Assembly: GCA_009823395.1 (NCBI GenBank)
Contig: CM020513.1
Location: 6,861,001-6,925,000 of the forward strand
Reading direction: 5' to 3'
DNA: 64,000 nt
DNA from: Thamnaconus septentrionalis
Lineage: Eukaryota; Chordata; Actinopteri; Tetraodontiformes; Monacanthidae
This document shows, piece by piece, positions 1-28,600 of this stretch (the first letter of the stretch is position 1; each line of letters starts with the position of its first letter). The position numbers and the translations under genes were made by a program. The notes below the pieces were generated by a model, which was given only the letters and a program-made list of their open reading frames with translations, made no database searches and was not told where the DNA came from.

Positions 1-1305
1 CGCTGATGAAGAGCGGCTCGCCGCCGCGGCGGTACCTCAGGATCTGCTGCGGACACACGGCGATCTCCTTCATGAACCTGGAGAAGACGGCGTCGCCGTG
101 TCGGGCCTTCATCTTCTCGTACTTCTCCTCGCCGCCACTGGCAGCGGCGCCGCCGCCCTGCATCTCCTCCACCGCCATCCCCTCCCTCCTCTCGTACTCC
201 TGGAGCAGCTGGTGGGCGTGGCTCAGGCCGCCGTCCACGTCCTCCTCGCAGCCGAGATCGGCCTCGTCCACCACGGTGATGAAGAAGGAACGCAGCTCAG
301 GGACGTCCTCCTCCTCCTCCAGATGGAGATTCTGCAGCTGCTGGTCGACGTCCCTCTCCCCGTCTGAAAGGGAGAACAGCGACACCTATCACTGCTGTTG
401 CACACATGTATGCACACAGCGGACAGTTCACGGAGCAGTCTCCACTGACGAGTCAAGTCTGAAATATCTTCAGGGCTTCAGTGAGATCAAATTGAAGAGG
501 AAATTATTATTATTATTATCATTATCATCATCATCATTGTTATATATTTAGAAGTATTAAGTTGGACCTCTCAGAGGGAATTAGCTCATGAAAATTAAAA
601 ATATCTGCAGTGGTTGTACTGCCGCTTCATTCAAACAGCCAAATCTCGGGTTTAAAACATTGACAATGTAAACAGTGTGCACTGTTCCGGATGCCGGGTA
701 TCTGATGGACGTGATGGACAGATTCGACCAGGAAGCAACTCCCCGCTGGAAGCTGCATATTCCCCGGAAACAACTTTAATCCATAATGTACCTCTGCGCT
801 CGTCTCTGGCTTCCGTTACTGCTGTCGGTTCCTCTGCTTGACCCTCGCTGTTCTTCCTCTCATCACCTTCTCCCCACCCGTCTTCCTCCTCACCCCAGTC
901 ATCAGCGGCGGCACACCAGTCAGTGGCCGTCAGAGGAGCCGCCTGAACCGGGACAGGTGGTCCAGGTGGGCCACTGGCCTGCGCCGCCTCGGCCTCCAGA
1001 CACTGGGAGCGGAGCACCGTCCAGGCGTCCGCGCCGCCGCCACAGTCTGCAACCGGGCAGGCGAACAGGTGGAGGTTCCTGTGGTAGGGGGACGTGTCCA
1101 GGGGGCAGTACACTTGCACCACCAGGAGCGACGGGGCTCCGCAGCGTCTGCAGCAGGGCCGGGGCCGGGTGAGAGCTGGTATCCAGTCTGGCCGACCTCC
1201 GACTTTGTTGGTGAGGAAGGAGGTCCTGTGTCGCTGCGGATCGAGCTCCCCGTCACTCAGGCCGAGCAGGGTCGGTTCCGCCACGGCTGGTGCCATCTTC
1301 AGCAT
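1..1305 (-). CDS. pdcd2l: PDCD2L, programmed cell death 2-like (3' part lies outside window)
   Basis: Two exons are visible on the minus strand: 1305-792 and 363-1, the second cut by the window edge. The first exon has a zinc-ribbon-like N-terminal part with CCRRCG and QVYCPLDTSPYHR followed by LHLFACP, as in the PDCD2/TSR4 family. An acidic linker with DDWGEEEDGWGEG follows. The second exon carries the PDCD2 C-terminal domain: EEKYEKMKARHGD, FSRFMKEIA, then CPQQILRYRRGGEPLF, where C-x2-QILRY and the GEPLF block are diagnostic. The exon 1 donor at 791/790 (AG|GTACAT, phase 1) joins the acceptor at 365/364 (TTTCAG) in frame. Family members bind ribosomal protein RPS2 and help export and mature pre-40S particles. 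The start is either 1305 or the next in-frame ATG at 1296, which is closer to the human start. It is divergent from GLG1. The call is firm; the exact start and the short intron junction are inferred. Confidence 0.88.
364..791 (-). other. pdcd2l: PDCD2L intron
   Basis: This 428-bp intron separates the two visible PDCD2L exons. It has a GT donor at 791/790 and a TTTCAG acceptor at 369-364 on the minus strand. It contains a short A/T-rich run (TTA and TCA triplets, near 504-537) and nothing else recognisable. Confidence 0.7.
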
Positions 1306-1787
1306 CGTCTCTCACATGTTGGAAAGGCTACCGGAAGTGGAAGTCGGTGGCGTCTGTGCGAGTCCGTCACCAAAACATGACCGCAAGCTAAGCTAAAGTC
1401 ACGAATTTATATTTAAAACATGCTGTATGTTAACACCCAATGCCGATTTTCGTACGTATGATATTTTGTATTGATAAAAATAAAGTAATTTCTATTAAAA
1501 AAAAATAATAATAACTTTTTTTTTTCTTTTTACATACTAAATATTCTGACAGGAAGTATTTAGTTTTTGTTTTTGGAAATAGACAAGCGCACATCCACAA
1601 TCACTTTACTAGAGTGATTCCGCCCATTACAAATAACGCCCCGACGCTTTTCGGCCCCTCGAGTTTTATTTAAAATTGTGACAAGCTAAACTCCAAAAAC
1701 GTCCTACGTCAAGGTTTACGTTTCCTTTCAGCTCAAGACTGACACCTGCTGGTTTACTTTGATATCGTTTTTCCATACATCGTATAT

Positions 1788-1842
1788 TCATCATTCATCT
1801 TCCATAGCCGCTTATTCCCGAGCTCAGGGTCACGGGGCAGGG
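1788..1842. repeat. Teleost dispersed repeat fragment
   Basis: The stretch contains CCGCTTATTCCCGAGCTCAG followed by GGTCACGGGG. The same core recurs at 2483-2560. It resembles a fragment very common in teleost intergenic DNA, of the form 'ccgcttatcctca-gggtcgcgggg'. The parent element is not assigned. Confidence 0.55.
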
Positions 1843-2396
1843 CCGCCGCCAAATGTTGATTAAATCAGAGCTGCCAACTTTTACAAAAATCTTGGAGTGA
1901 GATTTAGTGGTGGTTTATAGCATAGATATATCTATGGTTTATAGTGTCCCCTGCTGTGCGAGGCGGTCCTGTTACTGTACAGAAGCTCACCACCAGATGG
2001 CAGTATACCTATGTTCACCGCTTTCCACGGTACAGTATGGCCAATGCAGCCCTTCGGCGTGAGAAATGTGGCGTGAGAGCGTGAGGAACAAGTCAAATGC
2101 GTGAGCCAAAAATCAATGTATACATACATCAGGAAAAGAAACACTTGCATAAATATTTCAAAACAAAATGTATGTAGACATCACGAGATTAATACAAGTC
2201 ACCTTTGGCCTCTACAACTATATCTGTAAATAAGTACGTATATGAATTAAATATTTATTCAAGTTTTTCTTTTCCTAATGTGTGTATGCATTTATTTTTT
2301 GCTGACTGTGCCAGAAACCAAATCACAAATAACGATAGGTGGATTCATTATTCGTTCTCATACTCTCTCATTATCTCTTACTAACATTATTTTTTA

Positions 2397-2433
2397 AATG
2401 ATGATGATGATGATGATAATAATAATAATAGTA

Positions 2434-2479
<46 letters not shown>
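2397..2479. repeat. (ATG/AAT/ATT)n microsatellite
   Basis: A run of ATG triplets passes into AAT and then about 14 ATT triplets. It is immediately followed by a dispersed-repeat fragment, a common arrangement for microsatellites seeded at retroelement ends. Confidence 0.9.
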
Positions 2480-2480
<1 letters not shown>

Positions 2481-2568
2481 TTCATTCAGCTTCCATACCA
2501 GTTTATTCTCGAGCTCAGGGTCACGGGGGTCTGCTGGAGCCTATCCCAGCTGTCATAAGGCGAAGGCC
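2480..2568. repeat. Teleost dispersed repeat fragment, longer copy
   Basis: The stretch contains TTTATTCTCGAGCTCAGGGT, then CACGGGGGTCTGCTGGAGCC and TATCCCAGCTGTCATAAGGC. The last two blocks are hallmarks of an abundant teleost repeat family. It overlaps the core of the copy at 1788-1842 and extends further. Confidence 0.6.
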
Positions 2569-3076
2569 GCTTACACTTATACTTATACCTTTTTTCAAAC
2601 TTGTGTTTTAATCGGTCATAACTTTTCAATTCAATGTCAGAACGTCAGAACCCAACATTTAGAGTGAATAGGGGGAAGAAAAAAAAAAGCTATCTTAAAA
2701 TAAAAACACCTACCCGGCTTTAGCATTGCTCATATATTGTTAGTTATTATTTGACTAATAGTGATCTTTCTTCCGTAAGAAAGAAAAGTAGTTGGGTCGC
2801 CGTGTTTTGTTTTTCTGTCTCTCAACGTTTTTCTATTTATTATTTTTGCAATATTTGCACGAATTTAAGATAAGATCATTGTTTTCACTCGGACCGTGAA
2901 CCCACGTGAACTTATTAATTATTCACGAGTTCCTTTGGCTCCAGGCTCCAGTTGGTGAGGAGGAGAGGAAAAAAAAAAATCTGTGTGCAACTTTACGGCT
3001 CGGTCCCGATTTTCCGGCAATCCCTGGAAGCAGCAGTAGCAGCAGGAGCAGGAGCAGACTGGCTGGCTCTGTGAAG

Positions 3077-21018
<17,942 letters not shown>

Positions 21019-22931
21019 ACCCCGCCCACTCCGCGGAGGCGGGCGTTGGGACGCGCCCGAAAGGAGGGAGTACCAACCACCTCGGCGGCTCTGAAAGAAA
21101 AAGAAACAAAATTTGAGATTGGAAAAAAGAAAACCCCTCCCCGACCTTCACCACTCGCAAGTGAAAACTCCGCCCACTTAAAACCTGCAACCCGCTCCTA
21201 GTTCGCTGGCCAAGCGTTGACGGGTTTTTTTTTTCTTTTTTAAAACCCACAACCCTTAACGCGCGGGGGCTTGATCGGCGACTTGACTGCCCTTCTCTGC
21301 CGTGAGCCCCGCCCACCCACAGAATCTGCCCCGCCCCTCCCCCCCTCGCTTCATCTCTTACCCTCCCAGCTCTGACTGACAGACATGAAGTGCCAGAAGT
21401 GTCCCGCCTGCACCTGTCTGAGACGCAACACGACTCCACCTGTGCTGTGGGTTCAGGAGAGGAGGGCGGCAGGGGTAAGCGGTCGGGGGGGTCAGAGGTC
21501 AGCGGCAGGGCACGGAGACGGAGAGGCAATGTAAATGTGTATAAATGGGATGGGGGATGCTCATGTATAGAGCAGTTTAATGAATCCAGTATTTTAATGA
21601 CAACTGTGTGTGTGTGTGTGCGTGCGTGCGTGTGTGTGTGTGTGTGTGTCTGTGTGCGCGCGCCTTTCATCATCATGTTCATCATCTTTGTCCTACTAAA
21701 CGGTGTTGGGGGGGCTCTGTTTTGCTCCTTTTTTTCCTCCCTTCTTTTTTTTTTTTTCCTGTCAATTTGTGCTGATGTGTGTTTGATTTATTGGCCATGG
21801 ACTGCCAGGTGGGCGGTGCCAGCCCTCAGCCGAGCCACAGAGCTGGGCGGGACCAACACTCCCCGCCTTCTTCTTCTTCTTGCTCCTCCTCCTCCTCTTC
21901 TGGTGAGAACTTGTGTTGAGGTTCTGTTTCTGACAGACCTGGCAACCACAGCTCTCCCTCCTGTCCTTGTGCGTTTCACTCCCCCTACAGGCCAAGCTGT
22001 GCCATGAAGCTGTCGCGCCCAGTTTGACCTGCGTCACCACGCCACCTGCAGGTCGAGGCGTGTGTTTGTTTCTTTGTTTTTTGGTTTGGTGGAACCGCGG
22101 TTTGATCCAGGCTCGGGAGGAGACGACAGATGGACGTGTGAATTCTGTTACTTTTCTTTCTTTTCTTTGTCCTCTTGCTTTTGTTGTTACCGAAATGTTG
22201 AGAGCAAAGCGGGAACAAAGAAACAAGGTTTTACTTGGAGAAACGAGAAGATTCTAGATTGTTTAAGGAGATGTGAACATTTTGTGTAAAGATGATACTG
22301 GAATCATTGCACATTTTTTTTTTCTTTTTATATCTTTAAATATATATATATTGTTTTGTCATAGCCTTATTTATTTGATGACTCTTTTTGCTTCACTATA
22401 ATTTGAATGTTCTCTGGTTGCCTTTTCAAGCGCGCGCGCGTCCCTCAGTTCTCCACTATGAGGGGAGAAGTAGGAGGGGTCGGTTCGGCTCCTCCACATG
22501 GTTTTTTCGAGGAAACGGGACCCGGTCGTTCAGAACCGGACTGCGGGTTGGGGCTCGGACGCTTATTTCCTCTAACTGTGGTTTGATTGGTTCTGCAAAA
22601 AAAACACGTTTCCTTTGTTGCAGTTCTAAACTAATGTCAGCTAGTCTTGCGGGCACACTGTCGGCGTGGCGCGAGTTGTCGTCAGTCGTCAGCGGACCAC
22701 TTGGTGGCGCTGTGTGATTTATTATTAGCAAGGGTCTTTCAAAAACGGACAGAAAGTCCAACGCGGTTCGCTCTCAAACAGCTTTTGCGTTAATCTCCTT
22801 TCCGTCTTTTTCTGCTCCCCCACTCCCCCCCGACATCCGGATTTGTCTCGTAACTGGTAACTGCGTAGCCTCGACCTGCCGCAGCTGGGGGCAAGAAGTT
22901 GAAAGTCGCAGTGATACTTTTGACAGTTTGA

Positions 22932-22937
22932 AATAAA
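22932..22937 (+). terminator. glg1: Candidate GLG1 polyadenylation signal AATAAA
   Basis: A canonical AATAAA lies about 1.9 kb after the GLG1 stop on the coding strand, followed by a T-rich stretch near 23040-23075. A second AATAAA lies at 23655. Which is used cannot be told from sequence. Confidence 0.4.
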
Positions 22938-23654
22938 GTTACCCCGCAAAAGAAAACACTAGGTTCTTCTAAAGTGTTGGTAAAACTTGAATTATCAGAA
23001 AATATTTGAGACAAAATATGTTTATGATGGAATTATTATATTTGTATCATTATGTTTATTTTAATTCTTTTTTTTGAGCATTGAAGGAGGAGGAGCTTAT
23101 GAGCTATTCTGTATCCAGCCACCACCAGATTTTTGCTTCTAAACTGGGGAGCTCCTCATGTGCCGTTCACTTTGACCAGGTTAGCTCGGTTAACGTTAGC
23201 GCTTGGGACGAGCTTCTTTGCGGCGCCATCTAGTGCTCGTCAACGGTACGTCCGGGTGAACTGCCTTCACTGAGTTTTTTTTTTTTTTTTTTTTCAAATC
23301 GTGAGCTTTTTTGTTGTTTTTTATTATTATTTTTTTTTTTACATCAAGGCGTGCCTACTCACCGTCCCACCGAGGGGCCTGTTGTACAGAACATCCAGAA
23401 GCCCTGCAGCAGCTGACAGAGCAGCTGTGTGTGTGTGTCTGTGTGTGTCTGTGTGTGTGTGTCTGTGTCAGTCACCTGCAGGGTGTTGTGCGGCCTGCCC
23501 CTACTCCGCTCTTTGCTGTTTGCTCTCATGGTTCCCGAGCTTTTTATTATTTTTTTTGTAAAGTTTGTTTCTGAATCCATCAAATCCTCTTTATCACTTT
23601 GTTTTATTTTGTTGCTCTGTACAGATTAAAGTTGGACAGTTTGTTAATAATAAT

Positions 23655-23660
23655 AATAAA
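23655..23660 (+). terminator. glg1: Candidate distal polyadenylation signal AATAAA
   Basis: AATAAA at the end of a TAA-triplet run, followed by GTCTGC and T-rich sequence. It is the last plus-strand signal before a MITE and the minus-strand FBLN7 gene, so it is a reasonable distal end for GLG1. Confidence 0.35.
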
Positions 23661-23839
23661 GTCTGCAAGGTTTCTATCCTGCTGTCCTGTTTGGGTGAGT
23701 CCATCTATGAAGGGGAAATTGATTTGAATCATTTAAGAAGCAACAAGCCACAAAGAAGCCCTGATTCAGTATAATCCAATATCACAGCCAGGACGTGGTG
23801 CCAACTGGTGGATTGGAGGTTTTGGTTTCCAACAACCTC

Positions 23840-24336
23840 TTAAAGTTTCAGTGTGTAATATTCGGATATTTTGAAGAAGAAATGGTGACATCAGGTGGCT
23901 ACATTTCAGATTGCAGCTTCTTTCACTTTCCCACACCAGGCTTGCTATAAAATATGGCTGTGCAAGATGGCAGCTAACTGGGAGCAAGACCCTTGCTATA
24001 TGACTGTTCTTATGTATGTATGAGAACCGTTCTAAGGGTAGGAGAAAGAAAAAAAAATTGTTGATTAAGTTTTTTTCATACTGGTAAAAGCTTAACATAC
24101 AGCCTATATATATATGAATAAAGTGTATACGTGCAGCAGTATGTACTGTAATTTGGTTTTCCTTCTGAGAACGTTTCTCATATATATAAGAATATACATT
24201 GAGCAAGGGTCTTGCTTTTAGTTAGCAGCCATCTTGCGCACCATTTATTTAAGGAAGCCCTCCAGACAGTGGCCCTAAATACAAAAAGCACTGTCAGACC
24301 GATTTCCTTAAAAAATTTTACACACTGGGCCTTTAA
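23840..24336. mobile_element. MITE with terminal and internal inverted repeats, TTAA flanks
   Basis: The left end reads TTAAAGTTTCAGTGTGTAAT. The right end read in reverse is TTAAAGGCCCAGTGTGTAAA, so the ends are inverted repeats flanked by TTAA. A second inverted pair lies inside: GCAAGATGGCAGCTAACT with AGCAAGACCCTTGCT near 23967-24000, against AGCAAGGGTCTTGC and TTAGCAGCCATCTTGCGCAC near 24202-24241. It has no ORF. The TTAA flanks suggest a piggyBac-like target preference, but the class is inferred. A related fragment lies at 41895-42012. Confidence 0.75.
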
Positions 24337-25656
24337 ATCAATGGCCAAAGTAGAAATTTTAAGTTTAAAAAAAAAAAAAAGGAATGGAAAATAAATCAGA
24401 GAGGGCGGGGGAGAAGGGGTTAGGATGGACGTTGGCCTATTGGCTCAGCCAGGCTCCTCCCACCGCCTCCACACTGGTGTGCGACTCTTTCCGTGTGCGT
24501 GTCGCCCGACCCCGAGGTCAACACTCCTCTGTGTCCTGTGTCTTCGCACGGCCGTGTGCGAATGTGTCGGCGGACGTAAAACACGTCCGACTGTGTCGCC
24601 GTGTCTTGCACTTCTCCGCCACATTCCTGCGTCTGACGGGCCCGAGAGCCTTCGGCGCCACACAGGAGCAGACCCAAGAGACACAACTGGCAGCACAGCT
24701 ACGACACAAACCTCTTCATTGCCGACTACGCAGACAGACACACGACAGGCGCACTGGCTACAGGAAAACACACAACACAACACTCCTCACAATACTTTCT
24801 GGTATTCACATTTTCTTCTTGCTAGCTTTAAAATCTTTTTGTGAACCCGACATGTTATGACAATGGAAAGAGTAAGAAAAAAAAAACAAATGAAAATATG
24901 AATAACATTCAAGAACATATAGCAGTTGTAGCTTTTCTTTAAAAAAAAAAAAAAAAAAAAGTATTCAAAAGTTGCAAATGTTACAAGTCTGGGGAACAGA
25001 AAGCACAACAAAGTCATAAAAAAGTAAACAGTGGCACCGTTTTCTAAATGAGCTCGATGTTGTGGGCGTGGCCAAGATTCACGAAAACTCCGCCACCATC
25101 ACGTCCCGCTCCACCTCCCTCGTCCCCGATTGGCTGAGTGTTCTGCGCGCTGCACAATCCCTAACCCTTAAATGTAATGGTAACCAGTCACAGTGACGAG
25201 TTTGCCATCGCCAGTTGCCGTCATATCACAGCAGACCACTAGGTGGTGCTAAACCCTGCTCCAGGTACCAGGGAAGAACGTCACGATCCTGCTGTGCTGT
25301 TGGCTCCATGTAGCTAAACCATGGATGGGTTATAAGGCCTGGACACCAGTTTTTTTTTTTTTTTTTTCTCGAGTGGTCACTAAAGGTACTGTGGCCAAAA
25401 AAAGCATTTTTACCCTTTAGACCGCAATACAAAAATAAACGCCTGTAAAATGGTTGACAGGACGACCTTTGACCTGAAACAAACACGGTTCAATCCATCT
25501 ATTGTAGATATATAGATCTACAATAGATAGATCCCCGGGCGAGACTGGGACGAAGTCCACTGTGATTTCACTCAGCTGTGCTAATGTTGCTAAGATCTCA
25601 TTTGTTTTGCCTAAGGTAGATGTGCTGGATAATGAACCAAATCCCAACAAAGGTGT
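24337..25656. other. Intergenic between GLG1 and FBLN7 3' ends
   Basis: The stretch holds poly-A tracts (24366-24380, 24940-24960), GC-rich spacer at 24420-24780 that is open in several frames but has no recognisable protein, and an inverted copy of repeat family A. A short perfect inverted repeat lies at 25498-25529. No gene is supported. Confidence 0.5.
25236..25508 (-). repeat. Dispersed repeat family A, inverted partial copy 3
   Basis: Read on the minus strand it contains CAGGTCAAAGGTCGTCCTGT, then TTTATTTTTGTATTGCGGTC, then GTGACCACTCGAG, in the same order as copies 1 and 2 in GLG1. The 5' half of the family (the AAGATGGCGGCC part) is missing. A poly-T run at 25350-25367 interrupts it. 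Confidence 0.65.
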
Positions 25657-25662
25657 TTTATT
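25657..25662 (-). terminator. fbln7: Candidate FBLN7 polyadenylation signal
   Basis: TTTATT on the plus strand is AATAAA on the coding strand, only about 22 nt past the FBLN7 stop codon at 25686-25684. If used, the 3' UTR would be very short. Confidence 0.5.
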
Positions 25663-25683
25663 TTTTTTCCTTTCTTCCCCCAT

Positions 25684-28600
25684 CTAAAAGTCGTACTGTG
25701 ACACGAAGACGGTGACTCTGGTGAGGTAGCGGCCCAGCAGGCGGCCGCGCTCCAGCTCACTCATCTCCACCTCGGCCTCCAGGGTGGCGGGACCGAGGAC
25801 GGGCGCCGCCAGGAGCAGGGTGCCGCTCTGCCTGCCCGCCCGACGCACGCTGAAGTGGCCCCGGCCACTGTCGCCGACCAGGCCGAAGCGCAGCGTGTCG
25901 CCCAGCACGCGGGCCGCCGACACCCGGAAGAGGACGCGCGGCGCTGCCATGTTGGACACCAGCGACAGGAAGTGGAAGGAGACGGAGTTCGGCGCCAGAG
26001 CGCAGCCCTCGTCTCCCAGCATGCACGGGTTCCTCTCACAGCGCCTGCAAAAAAAACCGACGGGGCATCCGCGTTAGTTGGCTAGTTAGCGTTAGCGTCA
26101 TCAGGACCAGGCCGCGTCATCGATAGGGTTGACACCCGTCCCGTTTTTCCCAAAATTTTTCTCTTTTTTTCCACCACCTGTCCCGGGAAAAATAAAATCT
26201 CTCCCGGGACACAATTTGTCCTGTTTTTCAGGGAAAATGACAAAACCTCATTTGATTTCCGCCTGTGGTCTAGATAAGGTTGTCAACCCTTCCGTGAAAT
26301 ATGTGATTGTCCCATATTTGGCAACTAAAAAACCTGTCCCGTAATGAACTGATACGGGACGCACTTCACTTTGTCCCGTATATTTCGGGGAGCCCCCCCC
26401 CCGCGTCGTCGACAGACTTCAGAGATTGCCAACCCCCCGAGATGTCCCGGCTTTGAAACTCTAGGAGGTGGCAACCCCAGTCATCGACCAATCACAAGTA
26501 GCCAGTGAGACTCGGATGGGGGGGACACAGTGTGTTACAGTGTGTGTAAAATCTTTGACAGTTTTAATATTTATTTTTCTGATTTCATGAAGCGGCTTAG
26601 CTTGATAAAGCTCGATAAAAACTGTCTGTGCTAATGTGCTGCTAGCATGCTGGCTACGACAAAGGGTTTGGTGTCGGGGGGGCCCTTGTTGGGTTATTAG
26701 ATCTCGATGGATTCTCGGGCTCTTACACGGGCGAGGTCTTTATGTAGGTGGCGTTCCTGAGGTCGGGGCACCTGACCGCCACGCAGCGGAAACCGCCGAA
26801 GGTGTTGACGCACAGCTGCGGCGCCGTGCAGTTGTGGCTGCGCTTCTCGCACTCGTCCACATCTGAGGACAGAAACAGCGGGGGAAGAAGGGACCAGTAA
26901 GAAGCAGGATGCCTGCGCACCTCCAGGTCCCCCAACTCTTCCGTCCTTGACCTCTGACCTGCGCAGGTGCGGCTGTCGTCGGCGAGGCGGTAGCCAGCCG
27001 GACAGACGCAGCGGAAGCTCCCAGGGGTGTTGACACAGCGGTGGACGCAGAGGCGGCCCGGCTGAGCCAGAGGAAACAGGTGGCACTCGTCCACGTCTGG
27101 AGACACCAGGAGGGGGCGTCGGTCAAAAAAAAGGTCACCGAGCGGCGGCGGCGGCGGCTACTGCAGGGAATGGATGAGCTCACCCGTGCAGACGGCGTTG
27201 TCCCGGCCTGAGATGGCGAAGCCCACGTCGCAGGTGCAGCGCGTGGAGCCCAGGAGGTGAGTACAGTGGGACGGACGGACGGAGGCGGCGGTAGCTGGGG
27301 TGGTGGTCGCTGACGAGGGGCGAGGAGGTGCTGGTGGGGTGGTGGAGGGACTGCGAGAGTAGGAGGGGGAGTAGCCGCCAGTCACGTTCAAACCTGGAGA
27401 AGGAAGAGGGAGAGAGTTCGGAGACTCTGAGCGCCGCCACCTCAGCTGAAAGTCGGTTGCGTGCGCCGCTTACGTCGACACTGGGGCTGCCGGCCGCTCC
27501 ACTGCAGGGACTCCAGACACTTCCTGGTCCGAGGGCCGATCAGCTCATGGCCAGGCTTGCACAGGAAGTGGACCTCGTGCCCGACGCCAAACACCCGGCC
27601 CAGGCGGCGGCCAAATGCCGGAGCCTCCGGTTTGGGGCAGGAGGCTGAAACCGGAGCAGGGACAAGAAGAAGGGAGTTTATTCAGAATTGATTGGGAATT
27701 TGCTGAGAATTCATTGGGAATTTTCTGCGGTTTTGTTTCAGAATTTGCTGGGAATTTACTGGGAATCCATTGGGGAATTTGCTGGGAATTTATTTGAAAT
27801 TCACAGTTTTTGCTTTGCTTTGCTTGAAATTTATTAGAAATTGGATGGGAATTGGCTGGCAAGTTACTGGTTACTTGGAATTTATTGGGTGTTTATTCAG
27901 AAGTTGCTTGGAATTTATTAGAACTTTGCTTGGAATTTGTTTGGAATTTTCTGGGAATCCATTGGGAATCTGCTCAGAATTTTTTGGGACCCCCCTGGGA
28001 TTTAACTGGGAATTTATTCAGAAAATAATTGGTAATTTATTGGTAGTTTATTGAAAAATTGTTGGGAATTTACTCTGAGGCGAGCATGAACCATGAGCAG
28101 AAACCAAAGCCGCCGACCATGACCCCTATAATTGGTCAGCCCATCTGCCAGTGAGGTGTCTTTTGACTGTGGGCGGAGCCAGAGGACCTGGAGAGAAGCG
28201 CTGCCCTTTCTGTGCACGCCGCCCTCTACTGACCTCAGCTGATGATTATAAAGGATGATCTGGATTGAGACTCTGACTAATAAACCGGTATTGCTTGGGA
28301 TGAGAGACAATTTAACTTTCAGAAATAAAAGTAAAACGATAAAAAACTTCATAAATAGCAGTTTGATATTTCCACCCGTTGATGGCGTCTCACCGGCAGC
28401 CTTGAAGACAACCGTGGTGCTGTTGTGTAGAGCGCCGATCTTCTTCCTCAGGGCTCTCAGGCTCTGCTGGTACGACGCCTCATGGGCAGCAAACATCTTC
28501 TCCACCTGCCGCAGCGACTTGACCAGCTTGTGGGCGGCCGGACACTCCTGCTGAACGTCAGTCTCAGGATGTCAGCCCGCTTAAGCAACATGTTTTTTTT

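Larger units (their letters stand above)
1306..3076. other. Intergenic, PDCD2L-GLG1 divergent promoter region
   Basis: PDCD2L and GLG1 are transcribed away from each other from this interval. The GC-rich flank near 1280-1380 and the CAG-rich 5' UTR near 3020-3076 are the probable transcribed ends. The middle is AT-rich and holds an ATT microsatellite and two fragments of a teleost dispersed repeat. No coding potential is seen. No clear TATA box is evident for either gene. Confidence 0.5.
21019..23660 (+). other. glg1: GLG1 3' UTR-like region
   Basis: No coding exon is recognisable between the GLG1 stop at 21016-21018 and about 23660. Candidate polyadenylation signals lie at 22932 and 23655. 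GLG1 has a long 3' UTR in mammals, so most of this may be transcribed 3' UTR. It holds a TG array at 21605-21658, poly-T tracts and GC-rich patches. The ends are inferred. Confidence 0.45.

Noticed and set aside
24384..24860. GC-rich block with open frames on both strands downstream of the MITE
   Set aside because: No recognisable protein, no splice context and no codon-bias difference between strands; treated as intergenic.
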